A program made the position numbers and the translations under genes. Shown one piece after another: positions 20,892 to 29,072 of a DNA stretch of 55,566 bases (positions within the stretch are counted from its first letter, which is position 1; every line of letters starts with the position of its first letter). Source of the stretch: Wenzhouxiangella sp. 15190 (GTDB lineage Bacteria; Pseudomonadota; Gammaproteobacteria; Xanthomonadales; Wenzhouxiangellaceae); assembly GCF_003417465.1 (NCBI RefSeq), contig NZ_QVMV01000053.1, positions 1-55,566 on the forward strand, in the 5' to 3' direction. The notes beneath the pieces were generated by a model. The model was given only the letters and a program-made list of their open reading frames with translations, did no database searches and was not told the origin of the DNA.

Positions 20892-22148
20892 ATGTCACGA
20901 GCACTGATTGCCGTATTGCTGTTGACTGCAGCCTTCAATACGGTCCGCGCCGAATCCCCGGATGCCGAATCACCCCCACTCGAGCAAGCGCGGCAGCTGC
21001 TCGATCGCCATGCCCTGATCGATGGGCACAACGACGTGCCGTGGCAGGTGCGCGAGCGCTTCGAGCGCCGGGTTGGCGAACTGGACTTCGCCGGCGACAC
21101 CGCGACGCTGGAGTCGCCGATGCACACTGACCTGTCGCGTCTGCGCGACGGGCGCGTGGGAGCACAGTTCTGGTCCGTGTATGTCGATCCGGAATTCTCC
21201 GGCGACGAGGCGGTGCGTATCCAGCTCGAGCAGCTCGATGTCGCCCATCGCCTGATCGATCGCCACGATGCGCTCGAGTTCGCAACGACCGCCGATGACA
21301 TCGAGCGTGCTTTCGAGCAGGGACGCATCGCCTCGCTGCTCGGCCTCGAAGGCGGCCATACGCTGAACAATTCACTGGCCGTGCTGCGCATGTATCACCG
21401 GCTCGGTGCCCGCTATCTGACGCTGACGCACTGGCAGAGCCACGACTGGGCCGATGCGTCCACCGATGCCGCCCGTCACGAGGGGTTGAGCGAATTCGGC
21501 AAGGAAGTCGTGCGCGAGATGAATCGGCTGGGCATGCTGGTTGACCTGTCGCACGTCAGCGAGGCGGTCATGCACGATTCACTCGACGTGAGCGAGGCGC
21601 CGGTCATCTTTTCGCATTCATCGGCCCGCGGCGTGACCGATCATCCGCGCAATGTGCCCGACGATGCACTGGAGCGCCTGCCCGACAACGGCGGTATCGT
21701 CATGGTCACTTTCGTTCCCGGTTTCATCAACGAGACCGTGCGCCAGTGGGACGCGCGCAAGGAAGGCGAACAGGCGCGACTGGAACGGCTGCATCCGGGC
21801 GATGCCGAAGCGGTCGAGGCCGGCATGGAGGCCTGGGAGGCGAACAACCCGGCGCCCCGCGCGACGATCGCCGACGTGGCCGACCACATTGACTACATCC
21901 GCGATCGCATCGGGGTCGAGCACATCGGAATCGGCGGCGACTTCGACGGCATTTCATCCACGCCGGAGGGGCTTGAGGACACCGCCACCTATCCGGCGTT
22001 GTTCGCCGAGTTGATCCGCCGCGGCTACAGCGACGAAGAGCTGGTCGCGATTGCCGGCGGCAACATGTTGCGGGTGTTGCGCGAGGCCGAAGCGGTTTCC
22101 GGTCGCCTGCGCTCTGAACGCGGTCCGTCTCAAGTCCAATACGAGTGA
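20892..22148 (+). CDS. Membrane dipeptidase, peptidase family M19, exported
   Basis: This 418-residue protein has a signal peptide (ALIAVLLLTAAFNTVRA). The M19 (renal dipeptidase-like) metal site is complete in motif form: D-G-H-N-D-V-P-W (His and Asp), G-L-E-G-G-H (bridging Glu), V-D-L-S-H-V-S, I-F-S-H-S-S-A-R and G-I-G-G-D-F-D-G. The enzyme uses two zinc ions to cut dipeptides, including ones with a D-residue at the C-terminal side. It lies 60 bases after the P1 peptidase gene on the same strand. The two probably act in sequence on periplasmic peptides, perhaps from peptidoglycan turnover or scavenging. Confidence 0.93.
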   Translation: MSRALIAVLLLTAAFNTVRAESPDAESPPLEQARQLLDRHALIDGHNDVPWQVRERFERRVGELDFAGDTATLESPMHTDLSRLRDGRVGAQFWSVYVDPEFSGDEAVRIQLEQLDVAHRLIDRHDALEFATTADDIERAFEQGRIASLLGLEGGHTLNNSLAVLRMYHRLGARYLTLTHWQSHDWADASTDAARHEGLSEFGKEVVREMNRLGMLVDLSHVSEAVMHDSLDVSEAPVIFSHSSARGVTDHPRNVPDDALERLPDNGGIVMVTFVPGFINETVRQWDARKEGEQARLERLHPGDAEAVEAGMEAWEANNPAPRATIADVADHIDYIRDRIGVEHIGIGGDFDGISSTPEGLEDTATYPALFAELIRRGYSDEELVAIAGGNMLRVLREAEAVSGRLRSERGPSQVQYE

Positions 22149-22267
22149 CGGTCTGCCCCGCAATACGCCGGGGTATGGGATAGCGTTGTTTCGAAGCCGG
22201 CTTTGTTAACGCAGTCTCGTTACAATAGCCGTTCTCGATAATGAATTCGGCCCAGGAGAGGCGAGGC

Positions 22268-24943
22268 ATGGTGCAACAGTATCCCCACCCCGACGACATC
22301 GATTCGCAGGAGACTCAGGAATGGCTCGAGTCGCTGGCCGCGGTCGTCGACCGTGACGGCCCGGAGCGGGCCCACTTCCTCCTGGAGCGCTGCGTCGAGT
22401 TGGCGCGGCGCTCGGGCGCGCACCTGCCGTTCGACCTGACGACGGCCTACATCAACACCATTCCGCCGCACCGTGAGCCGAATATGCCGGGTGACGGGTC
22501 GCTGGAACGGCGCATCCGTTCGATCATTCGCTGGAACGCGATGGCCATGGTGGTGCGCGCTGCGCGCCGCGGCGGCGAACTGGGCGGCCATATCGCCAGC
22601 TTCGCCTCGGCGGCCACGCTCTATGACGTCGGCTTCAATCATTTCTTCAAGGGCCCCGATCACGAAGACGGCGGCGACCTCGTCTACATCCAGGGCCATT
22701 CCTCGCCGGGCATCTATGCGCGTGCCTTCCTCGAAGGGCGGATGACCGAGGAACAGCTCGACGGCTTCCGCCAGGAGGTCGACGGCGAGGGCATCAGTTC
22801 CTATCCGCATCCCTGGCTGATGCCGGAGTTCTGGCAGTTTCCGACGGTGTCGATGGGCCTGGGCCCCATCATGTCGATCTACCAGGCGCGCTTCCTCAAG
22901 TACCTGACCAACCGCGGTATCACCGATGCCAGCAAGCGCAAGGTCTGGAGCTTCCTCGGCGACGGCGAGATGGACGAGCCCGAATCGCTCGGGGCGATTT
23001 CGCTGGCCGGCCGCGAAAAGCTCGACAACCTGGTGTTCGTGGTCAACTGCAACCTGCAGCGCCTCGACGGACCGGTCAGGGGCAACGGCAAGATCATCCA
23101 GGAACTGGAAGGCTTCTTCCGCGGTGCCGGTTGGAACGTCGTCAAGGTCATCTGGGGTTCCTACTGGGACCCGCTGCTGGCGCGAGACACCAAGGGCCTG
23201 CTCCGCCGGCGCATGGAAGAGGCACTCGACGGCGACTACCAGAAATACAAGGCCAATGATGGTGCCTACGTGCGCGAGCATTTCTTCGGCGCCTACGACG
23301 AGCTCAAGGAAATGGTCGCCGATATGTCCGACGAGGACATCTGGCGACTCAACCGTGGCGGCCACGATCCGCACAAGATTCACGCCGCCTATCACGCCGC
23401 CACTCATCACGAGGGCCGGCCCACGGTCATCCTGGCCAAGACCATCAAGGGCTACGGCCTGGGCCAGTCCGGCGAGGGGCAGAACATCTCGCACCAGCAG
23501 AAGAAGCTCGACGACGAGGGCGTTAAGTATTTCCGCGACCGTTTCAATGTCCCCGTCTCGGACGACAAGCTTTCCGAGGTGCCCTACTACCACCCGGGCG
23601 ATGACTCCGAGGAAGTGAAATACATGAAGAAGCGCCGGGAAGAACTCGGCGGCTTCCTGCCGCAGCGTAAGGTCGATTACGAGGCGCTCGAAGTACCCGA
23701 GCTCGACGCCTTCTCCAAGATGCTCGAGTCGACCGGCGAACGCGAGATTTCCACGACCATGGCCTTCGTGCGTTGCCTGACGGTGCTATTGCGCGACAAA
23801 AAGATCAAGGACCGCGTGGTACCGATCATCTGCGACGAAGCGCGAACCTTCGGCATGGAAGGCCTGTTCCGCCAGATCGGTATCTACGCGCCGTTCGGTC
23901 AGCTCTACGAGCCGGTCGACTCCGACCAGCTTGCTTATTACAAGGAAGAGCAGAAGGGCCAGGTGCTGCAGGAAGGCATCACCGAGGCCGGCTCGATGAG
24001 TTCCTGGATCGCCGCGGCGACCAGCTACGCCTCGACCGGCATGCCGATGATTCCCTTCTACACCTTTTACTCGATGTTCGGCTTCCAGCGCATCGGTGAC
24101 CTGGCCTGGGCGGCCGGCGATATGCGCGCTCGCGGCTTTCTCATCGGCGGCACCTCGGGTCGGACCACGCTCAACGGCGAGGGCCTGCAGCACGAGGACG
24201 GCCACAGCCAGGTGCAGGCCGGACTGATTCCCAACTGCGTGTCTTACGACCCGACGTTTGGCTACGAGTTGGCGGTGATCCTGCAGGATGGTCTCAGGCG
24301 AATGTACGCCGACGGCGAGGATGTCTACTACTACATCACCGTACTCAACGAGAACTACCAGCATCCGGAGATGCCAGAAGGCGCCGAGGAGGGTATCCGA
24401 AAGGGCATGTATCTGTTCCGTGAGGGTGAGGGCGGCAAGGACAAGCCCCGCGTTCAGTTGATGGGATCGGGCTCGATCCTGCGCGAAGTGATTGCTGCCG
24501 CCGATATCCTGAAGGATGACTATGGCGTCGAGTCCGATATCTGGTCGGTGACCAGCTTCAACGAGGTGCGCAAGGAAGGCTACGAGGTCAGCCGGCGTAA
24601 TCGCCTCAAACCCGACGAATCACCCAGGACGCCATGGATCACCGGCCTGCTCAAGGACCGCAAGGGCCCGGCGGTGGCAGCCACGGATTATGTCCGTGCC
24701 TTCGCCGACCAGGTGCGCGAATTCGTGCCGCAGGATGACTACATCGTGCTGGGCACCGACGGTTTCGGCCGTTCGGACACGCGTGAGAACCTGCGTCGCT
24801 TCTTCGAAGTCGACCGCTACAACGTCGCCTGGGCCGCGCTGGTCGGTCTCAACCGCCAGGACAAGTTCGACGACGACAAGCTGGTCAAGGCGAGGAGCGC
24901 GTTGAATATCGATCCCGACAAGCCGCTGCCGACGGCGGTTTGA
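22268..24943 (+). CDS. aceE: Pyruvate dehydrogenase E1 component, homodimeric type
   Basis: The ATG at 22268 is preceded by GGAGAGGCGAGG; the frame also opens at 22241 without a better site. The 891-residue length matches gammaproteobacterial AceE (887 in E. coli, from memory). The thiamine diphosphate motif is G-D-G-E-M-D-E-P-E-S through VVNCNLQRLDGPVRGNG. Other signatures include IPFYTFYSMFGFQRIGDLAW, T-S-G-R-T-T-L-N-G-E-G-L-Q-H and the C-terminal L-G-T-D-G-F-G-R-S-D-T. It decarboxylates pyruvate and acetylates the lipoyl group of AceF. It is the first gene of the pdh cluster, separated from aceF by 154 bases containing an AT-rich inverted repeat. Confidence 0.98.
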   Translation: MVQQYPHPDDIDSQETQEWLESLAAVVDRDGPERAHFLLERCVELARRSGAHLPFDLTTAYINTIPPHREPNMPGDGSLERRIRSIIRWNAMAMVVRAARRGGELGGHIASFASAATLYDVGFNHFFKGPDHEDGGDLVYIQGHSSPGIYARAFLEGRMTEEQLDGFRQEVDGEGISSYPHPWLMPEFWQFPTVSMGLGPIMSIYQARFLKYLTNRGITDASKRKVWSFLGDGEMDEPESLGAISLAGREKLDNLVFVVNCNLQRLDGPVRGNGKIIQELEGFFRGAGWNVVKVIWGSYWDPLLARDTKGLLRRRMEEALDGDYQKYKANDGAYVREHFFGAYDELKEMVADMSDEDIWRLNRGGHDPHKIHAAYHAATHHEGRPTVILAKTIKGYGLGQSGEGQNISHQQKKLDDEGVKYFRDRFNVPVSDDKLSEVPYYHPGDDSEEVKYMKKRREELGGFLPQRKVDYEALEVPELDAFSKMLESTGEREISTTMAFVRCLTVLLRDKKIKDRVVPIICDEARTFGMEGLFRQIGIYAPFGQLYEPVDSDQLAYYKEEQKGQVLQEGITEAGSMSSWIAAATSYASTGMPMIPFYTFYSMFGFQRIGDLAWAAGDMRARGFLIGGTSGRTTLNGEGLQHEDGHSQVQAGLIPNCVSYDPTFGYELAVILQDGLRRMYADGEDVYYYITVLNENYQHPEMPEGAEEGIRKGMYLFREGEGGKDKPRVQLMGSGSILREVIAAADILKDDYGVESDIWSVTSFNEVRKEGYEVSRRNRLKPDESPRTPWITGLLKDRKGPAVAATDYVRAFADQVREFVPQDDYIVLGTDGFGRSDTRENLRRFFEVDRYNVAWAALVGLNRQDKFDDDKLVKARSALNIDPDKPLPTAV

Positions 24944-24956
24944 AAGGACGTGAATG

Positions 24957-25057
24957 GTAAGAAGAAAATAGAAAATTGTGAAAAGTAAATAGAAGAAGGG
25001 CGAGTACGCCTGTTTTTCTATTTTCTATTCACTATTTACTATTTTCTAAAAGTCTCG
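24957..25057. repeat. AT-rich imperfect inverted repeat between aceE and aceF
   Basis: In otherwise GC-rich DNA, two arms (about 24963-24997 and 25012-25048) are made of short words such as AAAATAG, AGTAAATAG and their complements, in inverted orientation around a GC-rich centre (GCGAGTACGCC). The arms match imperfectly. The gap lies inside the pdh cluster, so the structure would form in any aceE-aceF transcript. Similar word-like arms recur at 27015-27133. Confidence 0.7.
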
Positions 25058-25097
25058 TAACCGCCACCCGAACCGGACGACAAGTAGAGAGCCTGCG

Positions 25098-26492
25098 ATG
25101 AGCAATATAAAAGAGATCAAAGTCCCCGACATCGGCGACTTCGACAAGGTGCCGATCATCGAGGTGCTGGTGTCCGAAGGCGACGACATCGAGAAAGAGC
25201 AGTCGCTCGTCACCCTCGAGTCGGACAAGGCCACCATGGAAGTACCCGCGTCGGCGGCCGGTAAGCTGGTCGAGCTGAAGGTCTCCGAAGGCGACGAGGT
25301 CGGGGAAGGGGATGTGATCGGTGTCATCGAGGTTTCCGAAGACGCCGGGGAGGCGTCGGAAAGTGACGAATCCGAAGACGAAGGTGACGCCGGGGACGAG
25401 AAGGAAAAGGATTCAGGGGCGTCTTCGGATGAATCTGACGATGTTGAGGAGGCCGACGACTCCGAAGATGCTGAAGAAGCCGAGCCGGAAACCGGAAATC
25501 GGAAACCGGAGACCGAAAGCTCCAAGGAAGCCAATGATCTTCCTGCGCCCCCGGTGCCCTTCGATGCCATGGACCAGGATCTGTCGAAATTGCCGCACGC
25601 CTCGCCGGCGGTGCGTAAGCTCGCGCGTGAACTCGGTGTCGACCTGACCGGGGTTGAAGGTTCGGGCCGAAAGGGTCGTATCACCGAGGAAGACCTCAAG
25701 GGTCGCGTCAAGCAGGCGATGGAGTCCGGCGGTGGCGCTGCAGCGGGAACGGCGCTGAACATCGCCGAACCGCCGCAGGTCGACTTCTCGAAGTTCGGTG
25801 AAATCGAGGAAGAAAAGCTCTCGCGCATCAAGCAGATCTCCGGACCTGCCCTGCATCGCAACTGGGTGTCGATTCCGCATGTCACCCAGTTCGACGAAGC
25901 CGACATCACCGAGATGGAAGCCTTCCGCAAGGCATCCAAGAAGCAGGCCGAAGAGGCGGGTACGAAGATGACGCCGCTGGTGTTCCTGATCAAGGCCGTG
26001 GTTGCGGGCTTGAAGGCCTTCCCGCACTTCAATGCCTCGCTGTCGAACGACGGCAAGAAGCTGATCAAGAAGAAGTACTTCCACATCGGCGTGGCCGTGG
26101 ACACGCCCAACGGCCTGGTCGTCCCGGTGATCAGGGATGCCGACCAGAAGGGCCTGATCGAACTGGCGCAGGAGCTGACCGACTTGTCGACGCGTGCGCG
26201 CGACGGCAAGCTCAAGGGCGACGAGATGAAGGGCGGTTGCTTCTCGATCTCGAGCCTGGGCGGTATCGGCGGCACAGCCTTCACGCCCATCATCAATGCA
26301 CCCGAACTGGCGATCCTGGGCGTTTCGCGCTCGGAGACGAAGCCGGTCTGGGACGGCGAACAGTTCCAGCCCAGATTGATGCTTCCGCTGTCATTGTCGT
26401 ATGACCACCGCGTCATCGACGGCGCGGATGCGGCGCGCTTCACCCGCTACCTGGCCAAGCAGCTCGAGGATCTCAGGCGGCTGCTGCTTTGA
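25098..26492 (+). CDS. aceF: Dihydrolipoamide acetyltransferase (pyruvate dehydrogenase E2)
   Basis: The product has 464 residues. A single lipoyl domain occupies residues 1-80, with the lipoylated lysine K44 in E-S-D-K-A-T-M-E-V. An unusually acidic Asp/Glu/Ser linker of about 80 residues follows instead of the usual Ala/Pro one. It contains an E-P-E-T-G-N-R-K-P-E-T stretch encoded by a short DNA repeat. The E1/E3-binding domain spans about 165-203, and the catalytic CoA-acetyltransferase core carries H437-R-V-I-D-G at its C-terminus. E. coli AceF has three lipoyl domains; one here matches many other proteobacteria. Its stop overlaps the TTG start of the next gene. The lipoyl domain is almost the same as that of Lpd downstream. 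Confidence 0.97.
   Translation: MSNIKEIKVPDIGDFDKVPIIEVLVSEGDDIEKEQSLVTLESDKATMEVPASAAGKLVELKVSEGDEVGEGDVIGVIEVSEDAGEASESDESEDEGDAGDEKEKDSGASSDESDDVEEADDSEDAEEAEPETGNRKPETESSKEANDLPAPPVPFDAMDQDLSKLPHASPAVRKLARELGVDLTGVEGSGRKGRITEEDLKGRVKQAMESGGGAAAGTALNIAEPPQVDFSKFGEIEEEKLSRIKQISGPALHRNWVSIPHVTQFDEADITEMEAFRKASKKQAEEAGTKMTPLVFLIKAVVAGLKAFPHFNASLSNDGKKLIKKKYFHIGVAVDTPNGLVVPVIRDADQKGLIELAQELTDLSTRARDGKLKGDEMKGGCFSISSLGGIGGTAFTPIINAPELAILGVSRSETKPVWDGEQFQPRLMLPLSLSYDHRVIDGADAARFTRYLAKQLEDLRRLLL
25482..25523 (+). repeat. Short CCGGAAACC-type repeat inside the AceF linker
   Basis: Tandem-like copies of CGGAAACCGGA/CGGAAATCGGA words encode E-P-E-T-G-N-R-K-P-E-T-E. The composition and the periodicity differ from the surrounding Asp/Glu codons. 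It resembles the repeat words in the Lpd linker at 27571-27601. Confidence 0.6.
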
Positions 26493-26998
26493 ACCCGCAA
26501 CGCACCGGCTTTGGCATGATGGTGGCCGCCGCGGTCGGTGTTTTGCTTTTGCTGACCTTCGTGTTTTCGGGCCTGGTCGAGGATCGCCGTAACCCGAACA
26601 AGCAGGTGCAGAGCCAGCGTGTCAATGGCGGCATCGAGGTCGTGCTGGAGTCCGATCGCCAGGGGCATTTCATTGCCACCGGCGCGATCAATGGCCGCGA
26701 GGTGACTTTTCTGGTCGACACCGGTGCCACGCTGGTGTCCGTGCCCGAGGGCCGGGCCGACGAACTGGGTCTCGAGCGCATGGCGCCAATCGGCCTGGAG
26801 ACGGCGACCGGCCCGGTCACCGGCTGGATGACGCGCATCGACGAAGTGCGTCTGGGCGACATCGTCCAGCGCGATGTCCGCGCCGCCATCAGCCCGGGGC
26901 GCAGTGACACGATCCTGCTGGGCATGAGTTTTCTGCGGGACTTGGATATAACTCAATCGAATGGACAACTGCGCCTCGTGGCGGCACAAGGAACGTAG
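26489..26998 (+). CDS. Membrane-anchored retropepsin-like aspartic protease (clan AA, TIGR02281-like)
   Basis: The TTG at 26489 overlaps the aceF stop (TTGA); an ATG at 26516 is the alternative. The product has up to 169 residues. A single N-terminal helix (MMVAAAVGVLLLLTFVFSGLV) anchors it. The catalytic motif F-L-V-D77-T-G-A-T-L-V-S-V is typical of single-domain, dimer-forming retropepsin-like proteases. The partner hydrophobic-hydrophobic-Gly motif is I-L-L-G-M-S-F-L. Members of this group are widespread in proteobacteria and mostly uncharacterised. The coupling to aceF and position between the pdh subunits is odd; a link to pyruvate dehydrogenase cannot be claimed from position alone. Confidence 0.85.
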   Translation: MNPQRTGFGMMVAAAVGVLLLLTFVFSGLVEDRRNPNKQVQSQRVNGGIEVVLESDRQGHFIATGAINGREVTFLVDTGATLVSVPEGRADELGLERMAPIGLETATGPVTGWMTRIDEVRLGDIVQRDVRAAISPGRSDTILLGMSFLRDLDITQSNGQLRLVAAQGT

Positions 26999-27014
26999 GA
27001 GAAGGCTGAGAGCG

Positions 27015-27133
27015 TTCGTAAATCGAGACGAGTAAAAAGTAAATAGTAAATAGTAAATAGTAAATAGAAGAACCACGGCGCGGCGCTCAATTCGGTTTAC
27101 TCGATTAACGATTTACCATTTACGATTCACGAA
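27015..27133. repeat. AT-rich tandem and inverted repeat between the protease gene and lpd
   Basis: The 7-base unit AGTAAAT is repeated four times in tandem around 27038-27067. Flanking words TTCGTAAATCGA...GAGTAAA (27015-27036) recur in inverted, imperfect form at 27096-27133 (TTTACTCGATTAACGATTTACC...). The word AGTAAATAG is shared with the element between aceE and aceF. Confidence 0.75.
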
Positions 27134-27180
27134 GTGTCGGGAGAAACCACCCGATCGAGACGAACACCTGAGAGCTTGCC

Positions 27181-29031
27181 ATGAGCAACACAAAAGAAAT
27201 CAAAGTCCCCGACATCGGCGATTTCGACAAGGTACCGATCATCGAGGTGCTGGTCGCTGAAGGCGACGAGGTCGAGAAGGAACAGTCACTGATTACGCTC
27301 GAGTCGGACAAGGCGACCATGGAAGTGCCCGCGTCGTCGGCCGGCAAGTTGGTCGAGTTGAAGGTCTCGGAAGGCGATGAGGTCGGGGAAGGCGATGTCA
27401 TCGGGGTTCTGGAGGTTTCGGAAGAGTCTGGTGAAGGCTCCGACGAAGGTGGCTCCGGGGATGAAGGTGAAAAGGGTTCAGGGTTCAGTGTTCAGGGTTC
27501 AGGGGAGTCTTCAGGAGGCTCTGATGATGCCGATGAATCCGGTGGCGCCGACGAAGGTGAAGAAGCCCGCCCTGAAACCTTAAACCTGAAACCTGAAACC
27601 TCGGTCGATCCGACCGATCACGATCACAATTTCGACCTGGCCGTGCTCGGCTCCGGGCCGGCCGGTTACACCGCCGCATTCCGTGCCGCCGACCTGGGAC
27701 TGAAGGTGGCACTGATCGAGCGCTACGATTCGATCGGCGGCGTGTGCCTGAATGTCGGCTGCATTCCATCCAAGGCGTTGCTGCATGTCGGCCAGGTGAT
27801 CGACTCGGCGGCGCATCTCGCCGATCATGGCGTGTCTTTCGGCGAGCCCGATATCGATATCGACAAGCTGCGCGAGTTCAAGGACTCGGTAGTGGACAAG
27901 CTTACCGGCGGCCTGGCTGGTATGGCCGGGAAGCGCAAGGTCGAGATCATCCAGGGCATGGGCCAGTTCAGTGGTGAGCACGAACTGGTCGTCGAGCACG
28001 AAAGCAAGGAACGCACCGTCAGCTTCAATCAGTGCATCATCGCTGCCGGCTCGCGCGTGACCGAGATCCCCAACGTACCCTGGGACGACGACCGCATCAT
28101 GGACTCGACCGGCGCGCTCGAACTGGCCGACGTGCCCGAGCGCCTGCTGGTCATCGGTGGGGGCATCATCGGCCTGGAGATGGCCTGTGTCTACCGCGCA
28201 CTGGGCTCGGAAGTGACGGTGGTTGAAATGATGAACCAGCTCATGCCGGGCGCCGACGCCGACCTTGTCAAGCCGCTGCAGCAGCATCTGAAGCAGCAGG
28301 GCGTGACCTTCCACCTGGAAACCAAGGTGGAAAAAGTCGAAGCCGGCGACAAGGCGCTCACCGCGCAGTTCGACGGCAAGAAAGCACCCGACTCGGCCGA
28401 TTTCGACCGCGTGCTGGTGTGCGTCGGGCGGCGTCCCAACGGCGACCAGCTCAATGCCGAGGCCGCCGGCGTGGATGTCGATGACAAGGGGTTCATCAAG
28501 GTTGATGGCCAGATGCGGACCGACGTGAGCCATATCTTCGCCGTCGGCGATATCGTCGGCCAGCCCATGCTGGCGCACAAGGGTTCCTACGAGGGCAAGG
28601 TGGCCGCCGAAGTGGCCGCCGGCGAGAAGCGGGCCGCCGACGCCCGCGTGATTCCTTCGGTGGCCTACACCGATCCCGAAGTCGCCTGGGTCGGCCTGAC
28701 CGAAGCGCAGGCGAAAGACAAGGGCATCGACTACGGCGTCGGCAAGTTCCCCTGGGCGGCGTCGGGCCGGGCACTCGGTATGGACCGTTCGGAGGGCTTC
28801 ACCAAACTGATCTTCGAAAAGGAAAGCGACCGGCTGATCGGTGCCGGTGTCGTGGGCCTGCATGCCGGCGACCTGATCGCCGAACTCACCCTGGCCATCG
28901 AGATGGGCTGCGACGCGGCCGATATCGGCCTGACCATCCATCCGCACCCGACCCTGTCGGAGTCGGTGATGATGGCTGCCGAGGCCTACGAGGGCACGAT
29001 CACCGACCTGTACATGCCGAAAAAGAAATAG
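27181..29031 (+). CDS. lpd: Dihydrolipoamide dehydrogenase (E3) with N-terminal lipoyl domain
   Basis: The product has 616 residues. Residues 1-80 are a lipoyl domain with K44 in E-S-D-K-A-T-M-E-V, nearly identical to that of AceF. Residues 81-148 form an acidic Gly/Ser linker partly encoded by inverted DNA repeats (G-S-G-F-S-V-Q-G-S-G-E and P-E-T-L-N-L-K-P-E-T). The E3 body follows: FAD site L-G-S-G-P-A-G-Y, redox disulfide C189-L-N-V-G-C194, NAD site V-I-G-G-G-I-I-G-L-E, and the C-terminal interface motif T-I-H-P-H-P-T-L-S-E with the active-site His. It reoxidises dihydrolipoamide in the pyruvate dehydrogenase complex. Lipoyl-E3 fusions are known in Neisseria and related bacteria. A hairpin ends the transcript. 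Confidence 0.97.
   Translation: MSNTKEIKVPDIGDFDKVPIIEVLVAEGDEVEKEQSLITLESDKATMEVPASSAGKLVELKVSEGDEVGEGDVIGVLEVSEESGEGSDEGGSGDEGEKGSGFSVQGSGESSGGSDDADESGGADEGEEARPETLNLKPETSVDPTDHDHNFDLAVLGSGPAGYTAAFRAADLGLKVALIERYDSIGGVCLNVGCIPSKALLHVGQVIDSAAHLADHGVSFGEPDIDIDKLREFKDSVVDKLTGGLAGMAGKRKVEIIQGMGQFSGEHELVVEHESKERTVSFNQCIIAAGSRVTEIPNVPWDDDRIMDSTGALELADVPERLLVIGGGIIGLEMACVYRALGSEVTVVEMMNQLMPGADADLVKPLQQHLKQQGVTFHLETKVEKVEAGDKALTAQFDGKKAPDSADFDRVLVCVGRRPNGDQLNAEAAGVDVDDKGFIKVDGQMRTDVSHIFAVGDIVGQPMLAHKGSYEGKVAAEVAAGEKRAADARVIPSVAYTDPEVAWVGLTEAQAKDKGIDYGVGKFPWAASGRALGMDRSEGFTKLIFEKESDRLIGAGVVGLHAGDLIAELTLAIEMGCDAADIGLTIHPHPTLSESVMMAAEAYEGTITDLYMPKKK
27473..27504 (+). repeat. GGGTTCA-type repeat inside the Lpd linker, left arm
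   Basis: GGGTTCAGGGTTCAG.GTTCAGGGTTCAGG words encode G-S-G-F-S-V-Q-G-S-G. A 20-base run at 27484-27503 (TTCAGTGTTCAGGGTTCAGG) recurs exactly at 47364-47383 in an intergenic gap 20 kb away. Confidence 0.85.
27571..27601 (+). repeat. CCTGAAACC-type repeat inside the Lpd linker, right arm
   Basis: CCTGAAACCT words encode P-E-T-L-N-L-K-P-E-T. They are the imperfect inverted counterpart of the left arm at 27473-27504, so the two could pair in DNA or mRNA while both remain in frame. Confidence 0.8.
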
Positions 29032-29036
29032 CGCTT

Positions 29037-29067
29037 GGCCCCGGCGAATTGAGGATTCGCCGGGGCC
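29037..29067. terminator. Bidirectional terminator hairpin between lpd and the OmpA-family gene
   Basis: Thirteen bases at 29037-29049 pair perfectly with 29055-29067 around a 5-nt loop. It lies between two convergent genes, 6 bases after the lpd stop and 6 before the end of the minus-strand gene. A short T-rich stretch follows on the plus strand. Confidence 0.75.
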
Positions 29068-29072
29068 ATTCT

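Noticed and set aside
22200-22240. Promoter for aceE based on a TACAAT box
   Set aside because: The only TTGTTA-like -35 lies about 12 bases away, too close for a sigma-70 promoter.
22220-23593. 457-residue minus-strand ORF across aceE
   Set aside because: Antisense shadow of aceE; no family features.
27015-27133. Possible CRISPR-like array from the regular AGTAAAT units
   Set aside because: The units are 7-base tandem copies without spacers and no cas genes are near.
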